Below are positions 18,045-26,190 of a stretch of DNA of 32,216 nt, piece after piece. The translations under genes and the position numbers were made by a program. Source of the stretch: Gemmatimonadaceae bacterium (lineage in GTDB: Bacteria > Gemmatimonadota > Gemmatimonadetes > Gemmatimonadales > Gemmatimonadaceae); NCBI GenBank assembly GCA_019752115.1, contig JAIEMN010000078.1:1-32216 (forward strand), read 5' to 3'. Positions within the stretch are counted from its first letter, which is position 1; every line of letters begins with the position of its first letter. The notes under the pieces are model-generated. The model worked only from the letters and a program-made list of their open reading frames with translations, had not been told where the DNA came from and searched no databases.

Positions 18045-19115
18045 TCACTTCAGAAACGCCGCAATCTCTCGATTCAGAAACGCCGCATCCCCCGGATTAC
18101 TCGCCGCCCCCGCCGTATGCCCCCACAGCGACGGAATGGGTCGCAGCGTCACCGTCCGCATGAATGACGCCTCGTACCGCGCGTCGCCCACCGGGAAATA
18201 CAGATCCGTCTCCGACGGCATATACAGAAACGGCACCTGAATGGATCGCAGCGCCTTCTCCGTATCACCGCCAAAGCCCGGCGTCGTGCCGACGTCGTGT
18301 TGCTCCCACGTGCGGGCCTGCAGGATGTAATCGTTCGCATCGGCGCTGAAGCGCGTGCGAAACGAGGCCATGTACTCCGCGAGCGTCGTGCCCGGCTTCG
18401 CGACGGTCTTCCACAGCTCCTTGCGCCACCACTCCTGCGAGTAGAGCCACGCCGCCCACACCTGGCCGAATGCGGCGAGCCCTTGCTTGGGCGGCGCCGT
18501 GTAGTCGCCGTTGTGAAACGCCGAGTCGGTCGTGAGTGCGGCGATCTGCCCTTCGAGGCGCATGATGCCGTGGCCGTAGGTGCGCGCCGTGCCGCTCGTC
18601 GCCACAATGCGATCAGCGAAGGTGGGATAGCGCACCGCCCACTGAAACGCCTGCTGGGCGCCCATGGAAAAGCCGATGATCGCCTTGAGGTGCGTGATCC
18701 CGAACTGCTTGGTGAGCAGCTGGTGCACCGCTTCCACATTGTCGCGAATGGTGGTGACCGGAAAGCGCGGCCCGTGAAGGGGCTCCGGCGTGTTGCTCGG
18801 CGACGACGAGCGCCCATTGCCGAACAGCTCGGTGGCCACGATGAACACCTGCGTGGTATCGAGCGCCTTGCCGGCGCCAATGATCCACTCATAGCCACGC
18901 GAGTTCGCCATGTAATGCGAGGGCACCAGAATGGCGTTGTCGCGCGCGGCGTTCAGATGGCCATAAGTCCCGTAGACGACGCGCGCCTCGGGGAGCACGA
19001 CGCCGCTTTCGGTCTTGAAATTGGCGATCGTGAACGCCGGCGGTGGCGATTGCGCAGGGAGGGCGGGGGCGGCGACGGCGAGCGCCGCGGCGAAAAACCG
19101 GCGAAGTGTAGGCAT
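18045..19115 (-). CDS. Secreted alpha/beta hydrolase of the homoserine O-acetyltransferase (MetX)-like family
   Basis: A 356-residue protein with a signal peptide (MPTLRRFFAAALAVAAPALPAQ). The fold follows MetX: FKTESGVVLPEARVVYGTYG, an ATELFGNGRSSSPSNTP segment, then nucleophile Ser150 in IIGFSMGAQQAFQWA, Asp304 in SETDLYFP and His333 in WGHTAGA. A true MetX works in the cytoplasm on homoserine, so the export signal suggests a different job such as an envelope hydrolase or acyltransferase. It begins 41 nt after the kinase-TPR gene on the same strand and is probably co-transcribed with it. The triad assignment is from sequence pattern; the substrate is unknown. Confidence 0.87.
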   Translation of the reverse strand: MPTLRRFFAAALAVAAPALPAQSPPPAFTIANFKTESGVVLPEARVVYGTYGHLNAARDNAILVPSHYMANSRGYEWIIGAGKALDTTQVFIVATELFGNGRSSSPSNTPEPLHGPRFPVTTIRDNVEAVHQLLTKQFGITHLKAIIGFSMGAQQAFQWAVRYPTFADRIVATSGTARTYGHGIMRLEGQIAALTTDSAFHNGDYTAPPKQGLAAFGQVWAAWLYSQEWWRKELWKTVAKPGTTLAEYMASFRTRFSADANDYILQARTWEQHDVGTTPGFGGDTEKALRSIQVPFLYMPSETDLYFPVGDARYEASFMRTVTLRPIPSLWGHTAGAASNPGDAAFLNREIAAFLK

Positions 19116-19156
19116 ACTCGACCAATCCCTGCCCCCGCCGGCGGGTTCCGCCAGCC

Positions 19157-21841
19157 CTACCGTTTCGCCAGGCGGTCGAAGCGGGGATTGCCGTACAGCG
19201 GCTTGAACGTCGGATCGATCCGCAAATAGGCCGGAGTCACGTCTGAAGCCGGTGACGTGAGCAGCGGCTCCAGCAGATCGAGCGCGCGATTGTACTCGCC
19301 ACTCTGGATCAGGATACGCGCCACCTGAAAGTGCACGTACGGCGTGAGCGAGACGTCGTTCGTGGTCTCGCGCAAAGCCAGCGACTTCTCGGCTTCGGCA
19401 ATCGCGTCGGCCTTGCGCCCGGCCAACGCCAGCGCGCGCCCGCGCAGTTCATGCAGTTGCGCACGTTCCGGGAAATCACGCAGCTGCGCGTCAAAGAACA
19501 CCAGTGCCGAATCGCCATAAGCCCGACCCTTGGCCGTATCGCCCAGCAGCCGCCACGTATGGCCGATCTTGAGCCCCCAGTGGCCTTTGTCTCCGCCAAA
19601 GTCGGCGACGCTGAACCTGATGATGCGCGGCCACAGCGCCGGCGGCAGCGCCCACATGGTCTCCTGATACAGCGCAAAACGCACGCACAGGGCATTCGTA
19701 TCAACGATCTTGAGTCGCTCGTTCACCAGCGCCTGCACCGAATCGAGCTGCCCGAGACTCAGGTAGGCGAACGCCTTCCCCTGAATGATGCCGAGATTCT
19801 GCGGCGCCAGCGCCAGGGCCGTGTTCCACGCCTTGAGCTCCTCCGCGTAGCGCCGCGTATCGTGATAGGCACTCGCCAGCCGTCGCCACGCGTTGATCGA
19901 TCGCGGGTCCAATTCGGTGGCCTTTCGGGCATGGGCGATGGCATCCTCCCACTTGCCCAGCGTGCGATCGACACCGACGAGCACCGACACCGCTTCGGCG
20001 TCGTTGGGATTTCGCGCCACGAGCGCGAGATAGTCCTGCTGGGCGCCCTGGTAATCGAGATCGATGTTGAGCTTGATGGCCGCCGAAGCCAGCAGCGCCT
20101 CGCGGCGTCCCGGTGCGAGCTTCTCCACTTGCGCTGCCGCAAAGCGGGCACGGTCCACGATCGCCTTGGTCGGTCCGGTCGACGCAATCGAGGCATTCGC
20201 GCGCGCCACGGCCGCCCACGCGCGCACGAACGCCGGATCGAGCGCCACCGCCCGATCGTAGTCTTCGAGCGCCTTGACCAGCGTCGGGCTGTCATTCGTC
20301 GCCATGCCGTTGCTGACCTGCTCGCCCTTCAGGAACGCATCGTACGCATCGACGTTACCCGACATCGCCTCGCCCGCCTTGGCACGACCGGCTGCGCCCA
20401 ACGCGACGTCGAGCTGCTCGGCCACCCGAGTGGCGATGGAGTTCTGCACCGCGAAGACATCCGTCATGACGGTGTCGTACGGCTGGCTCCACTTCGTGTC
20501 TTCGTGCTCGACTTCGATGAGTTCGGGGATCACGCGCACGCGGCTGCGGTCGCCGTCCTTCATCCAGCGCACGGTGCCGGTGAGGATGTACTGCACCCCG
20601 AGCTCAGCGCCGATCTCGTGTGGCTTCTTGCCGGACTTCTTGTACTGGGAGCTGCTCGCCCGTGCCGTGACGCGAATGCCGCGAATAGCGGACAGCTGCG
20701 TGCGCACTTCGTCGGTCATGCCGTCCGCGAAGTACTCGTCGTCGGCGCGACCAGCGTTTTCGAACGGCAGCACGGCGATACGCTGCTCCCCCGTATCGGC
20801 GGGTACGCTTCCCCGCTTCGCCCACCACACCCCGCCAAGAAGCGCCATCAGACCGACCAATGCGCCAACCAGCCACGGCGCCCGGCTTCTGGCGCGTGGC
20901 GCGGACGCGTCGACCGCTGTCGCGGTCGCTGACATCGCACCCGTTGACGCCGTGGTCGATGCGGCCACCGGCGCCACGGTCGACGGTACATGCATCGCGC
21001 CCGTCGTGCGCTCCCCCTGATCGAGCATCTGCGCGAACTCGCCGAGCGTGGCCGGTCGATCCGCCTGAATCTTGGCCATACCCAGCTCGATCGCGCGGGC
21101 AACCCCGGGCGGCACCGTCGGGCGCGACTGCATGATCGGGCGCGGGTTCTCAGTCACCGCCCGCGCCATGATCGCCACCGGGCTGGGTCCCGTGAACGGC
21201 GGCTCGCCAGCGAGCATTTCGTACAGCACACACGCCAGCGAATAGCAATCGGTGCGTGCGTCGAGTGTACCGTCACCCGTAGCCTGCTCGGGGCTCATGT
21301 ACGCCGGTGTGCCGACGGCCATACCGGCGGTGGTGATCCCTGCCTCGCTCGTATTCAGCGCCCGCGCGATGCCAAAGTCCGCCAGCATCGCTTGCCCATC
21401 GATCAGCAGGATGTTGTCGGGTTTGATGTCCCGATGAATGACCTGATGCCGATGTGCATAGTCGAGCGCCAGCGCGATCTCGCGGGTGATACGCACCGCG
21501 TCGGCCACCGGCAGCTGGGTTTCCCGCTGCAGCCGATCACGCAACGACTCGCCTTCGACGTACGGCATCGTGAACCAGCACACGTCACCGGTGGCACCGC
21601 TGTCGTACACCCCGAGAATGTGCGGATGCTGCAACCGCGCCGCGAGCCGGATCTCGCGTTGAAAGCGTTCCGCGCCGAGCGACGCGGAAAGCTCGGGGTT
21701 CAACACCTTGAGCGCGACCGGTCGATCATGCTGCAGATCACGCGCGAGATACACCGTGGCCATGCCCCCGCGACCGAGCACGCGGTCGATGACGTAACGC
21801 CCGTCGAGGGCTTGGCGGAGCGCGTCCAGCGGATCGGTCAT
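19157..21841 (-). CDS. Membrane-anchored Ser/Thr protein kinase with TolB_N-like and TPR domains
   Basis: An 894-residue eukaryotic-type kinase. Kinase domain about 16-275: GRGGMATVYLA, Lys45 in VALKVL, HRDIKPDN with Asp138, DFG with Asp155, and GTPAYMSPEQ. An Ala/Thr-rich linker precedes one membrane helix at about 322-341 (PWLVGALVGLMALLGGVWW). Residues about 353-480 match the TolB_N/FlgO-like region seen in many kinases and adenylate cyclases (IAVLPFENAG, YFADGMTDEVRTQLS, YILTGTVRW). The remainder is TPR-like (YDRAVALDPAFVRAWAAVARAN, ARKATELDPRSINAWRRLASAYHDTRRYAEE). Topology implies an outside helical-repeat sensor linked to an inside kinase. Hairpin copy 2 lies 42 nt before its start codon, so that repeat may sit in its promoter or leader. 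The MetX-like gene follows downstream. Confidence 0.92.
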   Translation of the reverse strand: MTDPLDALRQALDGRYVIDRVLGRGGMATVYLARDLQHDRPVALKVLNPELSASLGAERFQREIRLAARLQHPHILGVYDSGATGDVCWFTMPYVEGESLRDRLQRETQLPVADAVRITREIALALDYAHRHQVIHRDIKPDNILLIDGQAMLADFGIARALNTSEAGITTAGMAVGTPAYMSPEQATGDGTLDARTDCYSLACVLYEMLAGEPPFTGPSPVAIMARAVTENPRPIMQSRPTVPPGVARAIELGMAKIQADRPATLGEFAQMLDQGERTTGAMHVPSTVAPVAASTTASTGAMSATATAVDASAPRARSRAPWLVGALVGLMALLGGVWWAKRGSVPADTGEQRIAVLPFENAGRADDEYFADGMTDEVRTQLSAIRGIRVTARASSSQYKKSGKKPHEIGAELGVQYILTGTVRWMKDGDRSRVRVIPELIEVEHEDTKWSQPYDTVMTDVFAVQNSIATRVAEQLDVALGAAGRAKAGEAMSGNVDAYDAFLKGEQVSNGMATNDSPTLVKALEDYDRAVALDPAFVRAWAAVARANASIASTGPTKAIVDRARFAAAQVEKLAPGRREALLASAAIKLNIDLDYQGAQQDYLALVARNPNDAEAVSVLVGVDRTLGKWEDAIAHARKATELDPRSINAWRRLASAYHDTRRYAEELKAWNTALALAPQNLGIIQGKAFAYLSLGQLDSVQALVNERLKIVDTNALCVRFALYQETMWALPPALWPRIIRFSVADFGGDKGHWGLKIGHTWRLLGDTAKGRAYGDSALVFFDAQLRDFPERAQLHELRGRALALAGRKADAIAEAEKSLALRETTNDVSLTPYVHFQVARILIQSGEYNRALDLLEPLLTSPASDVTPAYLRIDPTFKPLYGNPRFDRLAKR

Positions 21842-21883
21842 GGCGTGAGTATAGCGCGAGGGGGCGGGAGGCGGAGGGCCGAG

Positions 21884-21994
21884 AACCCCTCAGGCATCCG
21901 GGGGGAGGACAAAAGGAAGTGGGCATCGGGACTGCACGAATCGCGGTCCTGATGCCCACTCCCTTTTCACCTCCCCCCTGATACCTGAGGGGTT
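21884..21994. repeat. Long hairpin repeat, copy 2 (111 nt)
   Basis: Same length and order of stems as copy 1. The outer 25 positions of each arm pair at 23, and the inner arms (GAAGTGGGCATC and GATGCCCACTCC) pair with a few mismatches. The right boundary is 42 nt beyond the DUF4397 stop codon; the minus-strand flank reads GAGACATGAGG (22005-21995). On the other side the kinase start is 42 nt away. Confidence 0.9.
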
Positions 21995-22035
21995 CCTCAT
22001 GTCTCACGACACGTACGACTCACCACCCTCGCGTC

Positions 22036-22725
22036 TCACAACACCTCGAGCCGCACCCCGCCCCCCGGCGCATCCAGGATGACGACCGTCCGCTTCCCCC
22101 CACTCCCCAGCGTCACCGTCACCCGCACCACACTCGTCCCCCATCCCGTGGCGTCGGTGGGCGTCTGCCAGACGCGCACCTCCCAGTTGCCCACCGTGCT
22201 TTGGTAGAACGGGGCGCTGAGGCTCGTGATGCTCGTCTGATAGGTGAAGGGAAACTGCCAGCGCACCGGCGTCGCGAAATCGGGCTGGGTGCGATAGACC
22301 TGCAGTTCACCGGCGTTGGCCGCGAGATGCAACACGCGCAGCTTCGTCGCCCCCGCTGGCACCACACTGTTGGTGTCGTCGAGCGCCGTCGTCGTCAGCG
22401 CGCCCGATGCCGAGCGAATGCCGGCGATCGTCGGGAGCGCCGCAAACGCCGCCGTCACCGACTGCGCGGCCGTGGTGGTGGTCCCACTCCGCAGCGCGAC
22501 GGCATGGGCGCCGTCGCTCACCGCCACCTGGGCCACGGTCCCGGCGGCAATGCCCAGCGCCACCGGACTCCCATCGACCACCAGATCGACCGGGGACGGA
22601 AACGCGTTGATCACGCGTAGCTGCGACGGCCCCGGCTGAATGCGGAGCGGGCTGTCACTGCCACAGGCAGCGAGCGAGATGATCGCCACACCGGCGACCG
22701 CGAACCATCGAAGAGGACGACGCAT
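22036..22725 (-). CDS. DUF4397-domain lipoprotein
   Basis: A 229-residue protein with a lipoprotein signal (SLAACGSD, Cys21). The mature part has two related beta-rich halves, the first beginning LRVINAFPSPVDLVVDGSPV and the second LRVLHLAANAGELQVYRT, which is the hallmark of DUF4397 (immunoglobulin-like folds that decorate the cell surface). Function of the family is unknown. It follows the PF04020 membrane protein gene by 22 nt on the same strand, so the three genes from 23597 to 22036 may form an operon ending at hairpin copy 2. Confidence 0.87.
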   Translation of the reverse strand: MRRPLRWFAVAGVAIISLAACGSDSPLRIQPGPSQLRVINAFPSPVDLVVDGSPVALGIAAGTVAQVAVSDGAHAVALRSGTTTTAAQSVTAAFAALPTIAGIRSASGALTTTALDDTNSVVPAGATKLRVLHLAANAGELQVYRTQPDFATPVRWQFPFTYQTSITSLSAPFYQSTVGNWEVRVWQTPTDATGWGTSVVRVTVTLGSGGKRTVVILDAPGGGVRLEVL

Positions 22726-22747
22726 GATACGAAGCCTAACGGATCGC

Positions 22748-23107
22748 TCAGTCGTCGTCCTTATCCGGAATCAGCAAACCCAGAATAGCGCCCACGACAC
22801 TCACCAGAATCGAGCCCAGCAGTGCCGGCACGAAGCCGCGCACACCAAAGCCGTACCCGGCGGCGAGCTTGGCCGTAAGCAGCAGCATCCCCGCATTGAT
22901 CACGAGGGCAAAGAGCCCCAGCGTGAGCACCGTGATCGGGAACGCGAAGAGCTTCAGCACCGGCTTGATCAGCACATTCACCGTGCCAAAAATGAGCGCC
23001 ACCACCAGAAGCCCTGGCAGCGTGCCCGTGTAGCGGATGCCGTCGATGTACTGCGCGGCGCACCAGAGCGCGACCGCATTGATGAGCAGCTTGAGGAGGA
23101 GGCGCAT
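22748..23107 (-). CDS. PF04020 (phage holin family 4 / YvlD-like) membrane protein
   Basis: A 119-residue integral membrane protein with about four hydrophobic helices (near 4-22, 30-50, 56-80 and 90-113). The sequence LLKLLINAVALWCAAQYIDGI at the start and GTVNVLIKPVLKLFAFPITVLTLGLFALVINAGMLLL in two stretches are typical of the PF04020 family. Despite the family name these are common chromosomal proteins in non-phage settings and probably act in envelope maintenance. The acidic C-terminus PDKDDD is normal. It lies 16 nt after the DUF2147 gene and 22 nt before the DUF4397 gene, all on the minus strand. Confidence 0.9.
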   Translation of the reverse strand: MRLLLKLLINAVALWCAAQYIDGIRYTGTLPGLLVVALIFGTVNVLIKPVLKLFAFPITVLTLGLFALVINAGMLLLTAKLAAGYGFGVRGFVPALLGSILVSVVGAILGLLIPDKDDD

Positions 23108-23123
23108 GCCTCAACCTACGGCG

Positions 23124-23597
23124 TCACTCGCCGGCGCGTTTCCAGACCTGCGTGCGTCCCAGCATCGCGACCCCCAAAAAGCCGCGCATCTTGAGTGACT
23201 TGCCGTCTCTGGCCACCTCGACCTTGGCCTTGTAGACCTTGCCCACATCGGGGTCGAGCACCTCGCCGCCGGTCCAGAGCAGCGGGTTCTCGCGATCGCG
23301 CCGCAGACCCGTCAGAATGGCCATGCCGATCAGCGGCTGATTGTGGCGTGCGCCGGGGCATTTGTCGCACAGCTTGTCCCCTTCTTCGCCCGGGACGAGC
23401 GACCGGACCACCGTGCCCGTGAGCTGATCGCCGGCGACCGAGATGCGAATCTCCGCGCGCGGCTTCCCCGTGGCGTCATCGATGGTGTGCCAGAGCCCGG
23501 CGGGCGACGACGACACCGCCTGCGCCGAGAGGCGCAGAGGCAGAAACGCCACCAGCACGGCGGCAGCGCGCAGGGCGCCGGAAATTCGGAGGGACAT
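23124..23597 (-). CDS. Secreted DUF2147 protein
   Basis: A 157-residue protein with a signal peptide (MSLRISGALRAAAVLVAFLPLRLSAQ). The mature part matches DUF2147: GLWHTIDDATGKPRAEIRIS, a LCDKCPGARHNQPLIGM segment, WTGGEVLDPDVGKVYKAKV and MRGFLGVAMLGRTQVWKR. The family is a periplasmic beta-barrel-like fold of unknown function. A CDKC pair may bind metal or form a disulfide. I chose the ATG at 23597; a GTG two codons upstream at 23603 is the longer alternative. It is first in a probable three-gene minus-strand operon. Confidence 0.87.
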   Translation of the reverse strand: MSLRISGALRAAAVLVAFLPLRLSAQAVSSSPAGLWHTIDDATGKPRAEIRISVAGDQLTGTVVRSLVPGEEGDKLCDKCPGARHNQPLIGMAILTGLRRDRENPLLWTGGEVLDPDVGKVYKAKVEVARDGKSLKMRGFLGVAMLGRTQVWKRAGE

Positions 23598-23706
23598 GTT
23601 CACACGCTGAAGGACACCACCCGACCGGGTGACCGATGGAGCGACCGGAAGAAGCTACCGCGCCGCCCCCACGGGAATAAACCGTTTCCCCGCATTAAGT
23701 TCGCGC

Positions 23707-24975
23707 ATGACGCGATTTTGGATGCTCCTGCTGGCCGCGGCGGCCCGGCTCGCCCCGACATCGGCCGCCGCGCAACCGGCCGCGCCCGTCGCTGACTCGG
23801 CGCTGGTGGTCCCGGCCTACACCGCCTATCTCCACCCGGACGCCGACGGCGCGCCCATCTCGCCACGGCGGCCGGTCGCCCCCTTTACCCAGCCCGGCCG
23901 CGCGCTCCAATGGTACGCGCTCCTGCGGCACCCCGGCGACCTGCAGCTGCAGGTCGCGACTCACGGCGCCTCCGGCCGCTGGCAAATCACCGTGGGGCGC
24001 GATACGCGCACCGGTCGCATCAGCGCCACGCGTGGCGACACGACGGTCATCGACTTTGGCACCGTGACCATCCGCGACACCGGCTACGTGGCAATCGTGC
24101 TCACCGCCGCCGCCCCCACGCCCGCGAGCATCGACGCGCTCCTCCTGCGCGGCCCAGCCGCCGCCGACGCGCACGCCAACCGCGAGCCGCGTCGCAACGC
24201 CGCCAGCGTGCACCTGCGCTATCCCACCGACAGCACGTGGCCCATCACCGGCTTCTACAGCGAAGTCACCGCCGTCGACGATCCGGTGACGACCTACTAC
24301 ATGGCCACCGGCTTCGCGCGCGGCTACTTCGGCATGCAAGTGAACTCGCCCACCGAACGCCGCATCATCTTCTCGGTGTGGGACGCCGCCGAAGGGCAGA
24401 CGGCAATGAATCGCAGCACCGTCGCCGAAGAGAACCGCACGTCGCTACTCGGCAAGGGCGAGGGCGTGGTGGCCGAAGCGTTCGGCAACGAAGGCACCGG
24501 CGGCCACTCGCATCTCGTCTACCCGTGGAAAACGGGGAGTGTGCAGCGCTTCTTCGTCACCGCGAAGCCGGTGGGCACCGCCACGGAGTATCGTGGCTAT
24601 TGGTATCACCCCGAACGGCAGCAGTGGATGCTGATTGCCGGCTTCCGCGCGCCCAAGGACGGCGGGTATCTGCGGCGATTGTACGCGTTCAGCGAAAACT
24701 TCGGCGGCTCGACGGGCGATCTGCGGCGGAAGGCGCGCTATGGCAATCAGTGGGTGCAGCTGGCCGATGGCTCATGGCGCGCGCTCACGCAGGCGACGTT
24801 TACACATGATCCGACGGGGAAGGAGGCGCGGCTCGACCGCTGGGCAGGAGTGGAGAATGGGCAGTTCTTCTTGAGCCACGGGGGGTTTGTGGCGGGGTTC
24901 GCACCGGCGGGGACGATGCTGACGCGGCCAGCGGGTGGAGCGCCGCCGACAATTGAGGTGCCGCCGGGAGTCTGA
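23707..24975 (+). CDS. Secreted DUF5077-DUF3472 protein
   Basis: A 422-residue exported protein (signal MTRFWMLLLAAAARLAPTSAAAQ). An N-terminal domain of about 120 residues (AYTAYLHPDADGAPI, then ITVGRDTRTGRISATRGDT and GYVAIVLTA) fits DUF5077. The following 250 residues fit DUF3472: YYMATGFARGYFGMQVNSPTERRIIFSVWD, GEGVVAEAFGNEGTGGHSHLVYPWKTG, YRGYWYHPERQQWMLIAGFRAP and FSENFGG. Such proteins often sit in carbohydrate-related gene sets and are thought to bind or process glycans, but no activity is established to my knowledge. Start at 23707 is chosen for the signal peptide; the frame opens 26 codons earlier. It converges on the sialidase-like gene, with hairpin copy 3 between them. Confidence 0.87.
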   Translation: MTRFWMLLLAAAARLAPTSAAAQPAAPVADSALVVPAYTAYLHPDADGAPISPRRPVAPFTQPGRALQWYALLRHPGDLQLQVATHGASGRWQITVGRDTRTGRISATRGDTTVIDFGTVTIRDTGYVAIVLTAAAPTPASIDALLLRGPAAADAHANREPRRNAASVHLRYPTDSTWPITGFYSEVTAVDDPVTTYYMATGFARGYFGMQVNSPTERRIIFSVWDAAEGQTAMNRSTVAEENRTSLLGKGEGVVAEAFGNEGTGGHSHLVYPWKTGSVQRFFVTAKPVGTATEYRGYWYHPERQQWMLIAGFRAPKDGGYLRRLYAFSENFGGSTGDLRRKARYGNQWVQLADGSWRALTQATFTHDPTGKEARLDRWAGVENGQFFLSHGGFVAGFAPAGTMLTRPAGGAPPTIEVPPGV

Positions 24976-25004
24976 TGTCGGCGTGTCTGACATCGGAGTT
25001 GAGT

Positions 25005-25112
25005 AACCCCCGAGAGCTCAGGCGGAAGAATTTCAGGGAGTGGGCATCAGGACCGCAGTTGTTGTCCTGAGCACTTCCTCCTGACGTTCTTCCCCCTGAG
25101 CTCTCAGGGGTT
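25005..25112. repeat. Long hairpin repeat, copy 3 (108 nt, altered outer stem)
   Basis: The outer 26 positions of each arm pair at 24, although their sequence (AGAGCTCAGG and CCTGAGCTCT) differs from copies 1 and 2. The left core at 25035-25056 is identical over 22 nt to 17927-17948 in copy 1, while the right core is decayed. GAGT/ACTC extends pairing to 25001-25116. It sits between convergent genes, 29 nt and 35 nt from their stop codons. The minus-strand flank reads TAGACGTGAGT (25123-25113). Confidence 0.87.
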
Positions 25113-25146
25113 ACTCACGTCTAAGCCCCGTTCGCTGACCGTGGGC

Positions 25147-26190
25147 TCAGTGAACACGTAGTACGACATGCTTTACCCGTCTCCGCTGCCACGTATAGCT
25201 CACGTGCACCAGCCCATCCCGCGTCTGGATCACCGCCGGATACGAGTACTCCCCCGGCGCCGATTCGAGGGTGTCGATCGGCGTCCACGTCACCCCATCG
25301 CGCGACAGACTCACCACCAGCGGCGTCCGCCCGTCGCGAACGGGGTTCGAGACCAGCAGCTGTCGCCCATCGCGTAGCGTCACGGCATCGATCCCGGAGT
25401 TCGGATTGGGGAGCGCCGTGGGTGCGAGCGCGCTCCACGTGCGCCCGGCATCGCGGCTCCAGGTCTCGTACAACACGCCCGGGCCGCGCGTGCGCACCAG
25501 CGCCTGCAACGCGCCATCGCGATGGACCAGCACCGTCGGCTGAATGGCATCAACCTCGCGCGCGGACGGTGCCGGCAGCACCTGCGTCCAGGTGCGCCCA
25601 CCATCGGTGGAGCGCTCGAAGTGCACGCGCCACGCATTCGCGGCGTCGGGCGCCTCCGTACTCGACGGACTCACCAGCGTGCCATCACGCAGCCGCACGA
25701 GCTTGTTCTTGATTGGTCCCAGCAGGCCATCGGGCAAACGACGCGGCGCCCCCCACGTGCGGCCGCCATCGGCACTCTCGCGCACCATCCCCCACCACTC
25801 GCGCGGGTTGGGGCCGACCTTGTAGTAGAGGACGAGCCGGTGGCCACCGGGCGCATCGAGCACCGGGTTCCACGTCGGAAAGCGCTCGCCGCCCGCCTGC
25901 CCACCGGTCGCGATCTCCACCGGCGGCGTCCAACGCCCGCGCTCATACCGCGTGAACCAGATCCCGACGTCCTTCGCGCTCTCGTAGGCGCCGGCGAACC
26001 ACGCCGCCGTCAGCGTGCTGTTCACCTCGGCCATCGTGGATGCATGCACCGATGGCGGCGGAGCCCCGTCGCTCGGCCAGTCGCCCAGGATCGGCGTGAT
26101 GCGTGCGGCAGGGGCACGCGGGACCACCCGCGCGCAGGCGACGGCCAGCGCACTCACGAGGAGCGAGCCGGCGAGCCGCGCGCGCCTCAC
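25147..26190 (-). CDS. Sialidase-fold (BNR repeat) exported protein
   Basis: A 347-residue six-bladed-propeller protein with a signal sequence and a possible lipobox (ALAVAC, Cys19). Asp-box repeats are visible as SADGGRTW (139-146), STDGGRTW (194-201) and SRDAGRTW, SRDGVTW later. The block YYKVGPNPREWWGM and GPIKNKLVRLRDGTLVSPSSTE is typical of the BNR_2 family often annotated exo-alpha-sialidase. A classic FRIP motif is not seen, so real sialidase activity is doubtful; another exo-glycosidase or glycan-binding role is as likely. It starts with GTG at 26190 overlapping the upstream stop as GTGA, so translation is coupled to the preceding lipoprotein gene. It ends 35 nt before hairpin copy 3. 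Confidence 0.85.
   Translation of the reverse strand: MRRARLAGSLLVSALAVACARVVPRAPAARITPILGDWPSDGAPPPSVHASTMAEVNSTLTAAWFAGAYESAKDVGIWFTRYERGRWTPPVEIATGGQAGGERFPTWNPVLDAPGGHRLVLYYKVGPNPREWWGMVRESADGGRTWGAPRRLPDGLLGPIKNKLVRLRDGTLVSPSSTEAPDAANAWRVHFERSTDGGRTWTQVLPAPSAREVDAIQPTVLVHRDGALQALVRTRGPGVLYETWSRDAGRTWSALAPTALPNPNSGIDAVTLRDGRQLLVSNPVRDGRTPLVVSLSRDGVTWTPIDTLESAPGEYSYPAVIQTRDGLVHVSYTWQRRRVKHVVLRVH

Noticed and set aside
19331-20932. A 533-codon plus-strand frame within the kinase-TPR gene
   Set aside because: Antisense shadow of a well-defined TPR and TolB_N region; no domain or plausible start context.
22748-23107. Prophage signal from a phage-holin-family protein
   Set aside because: PF04020 proteins are common chromosomal membrane proteins, and no other phage gene is present.
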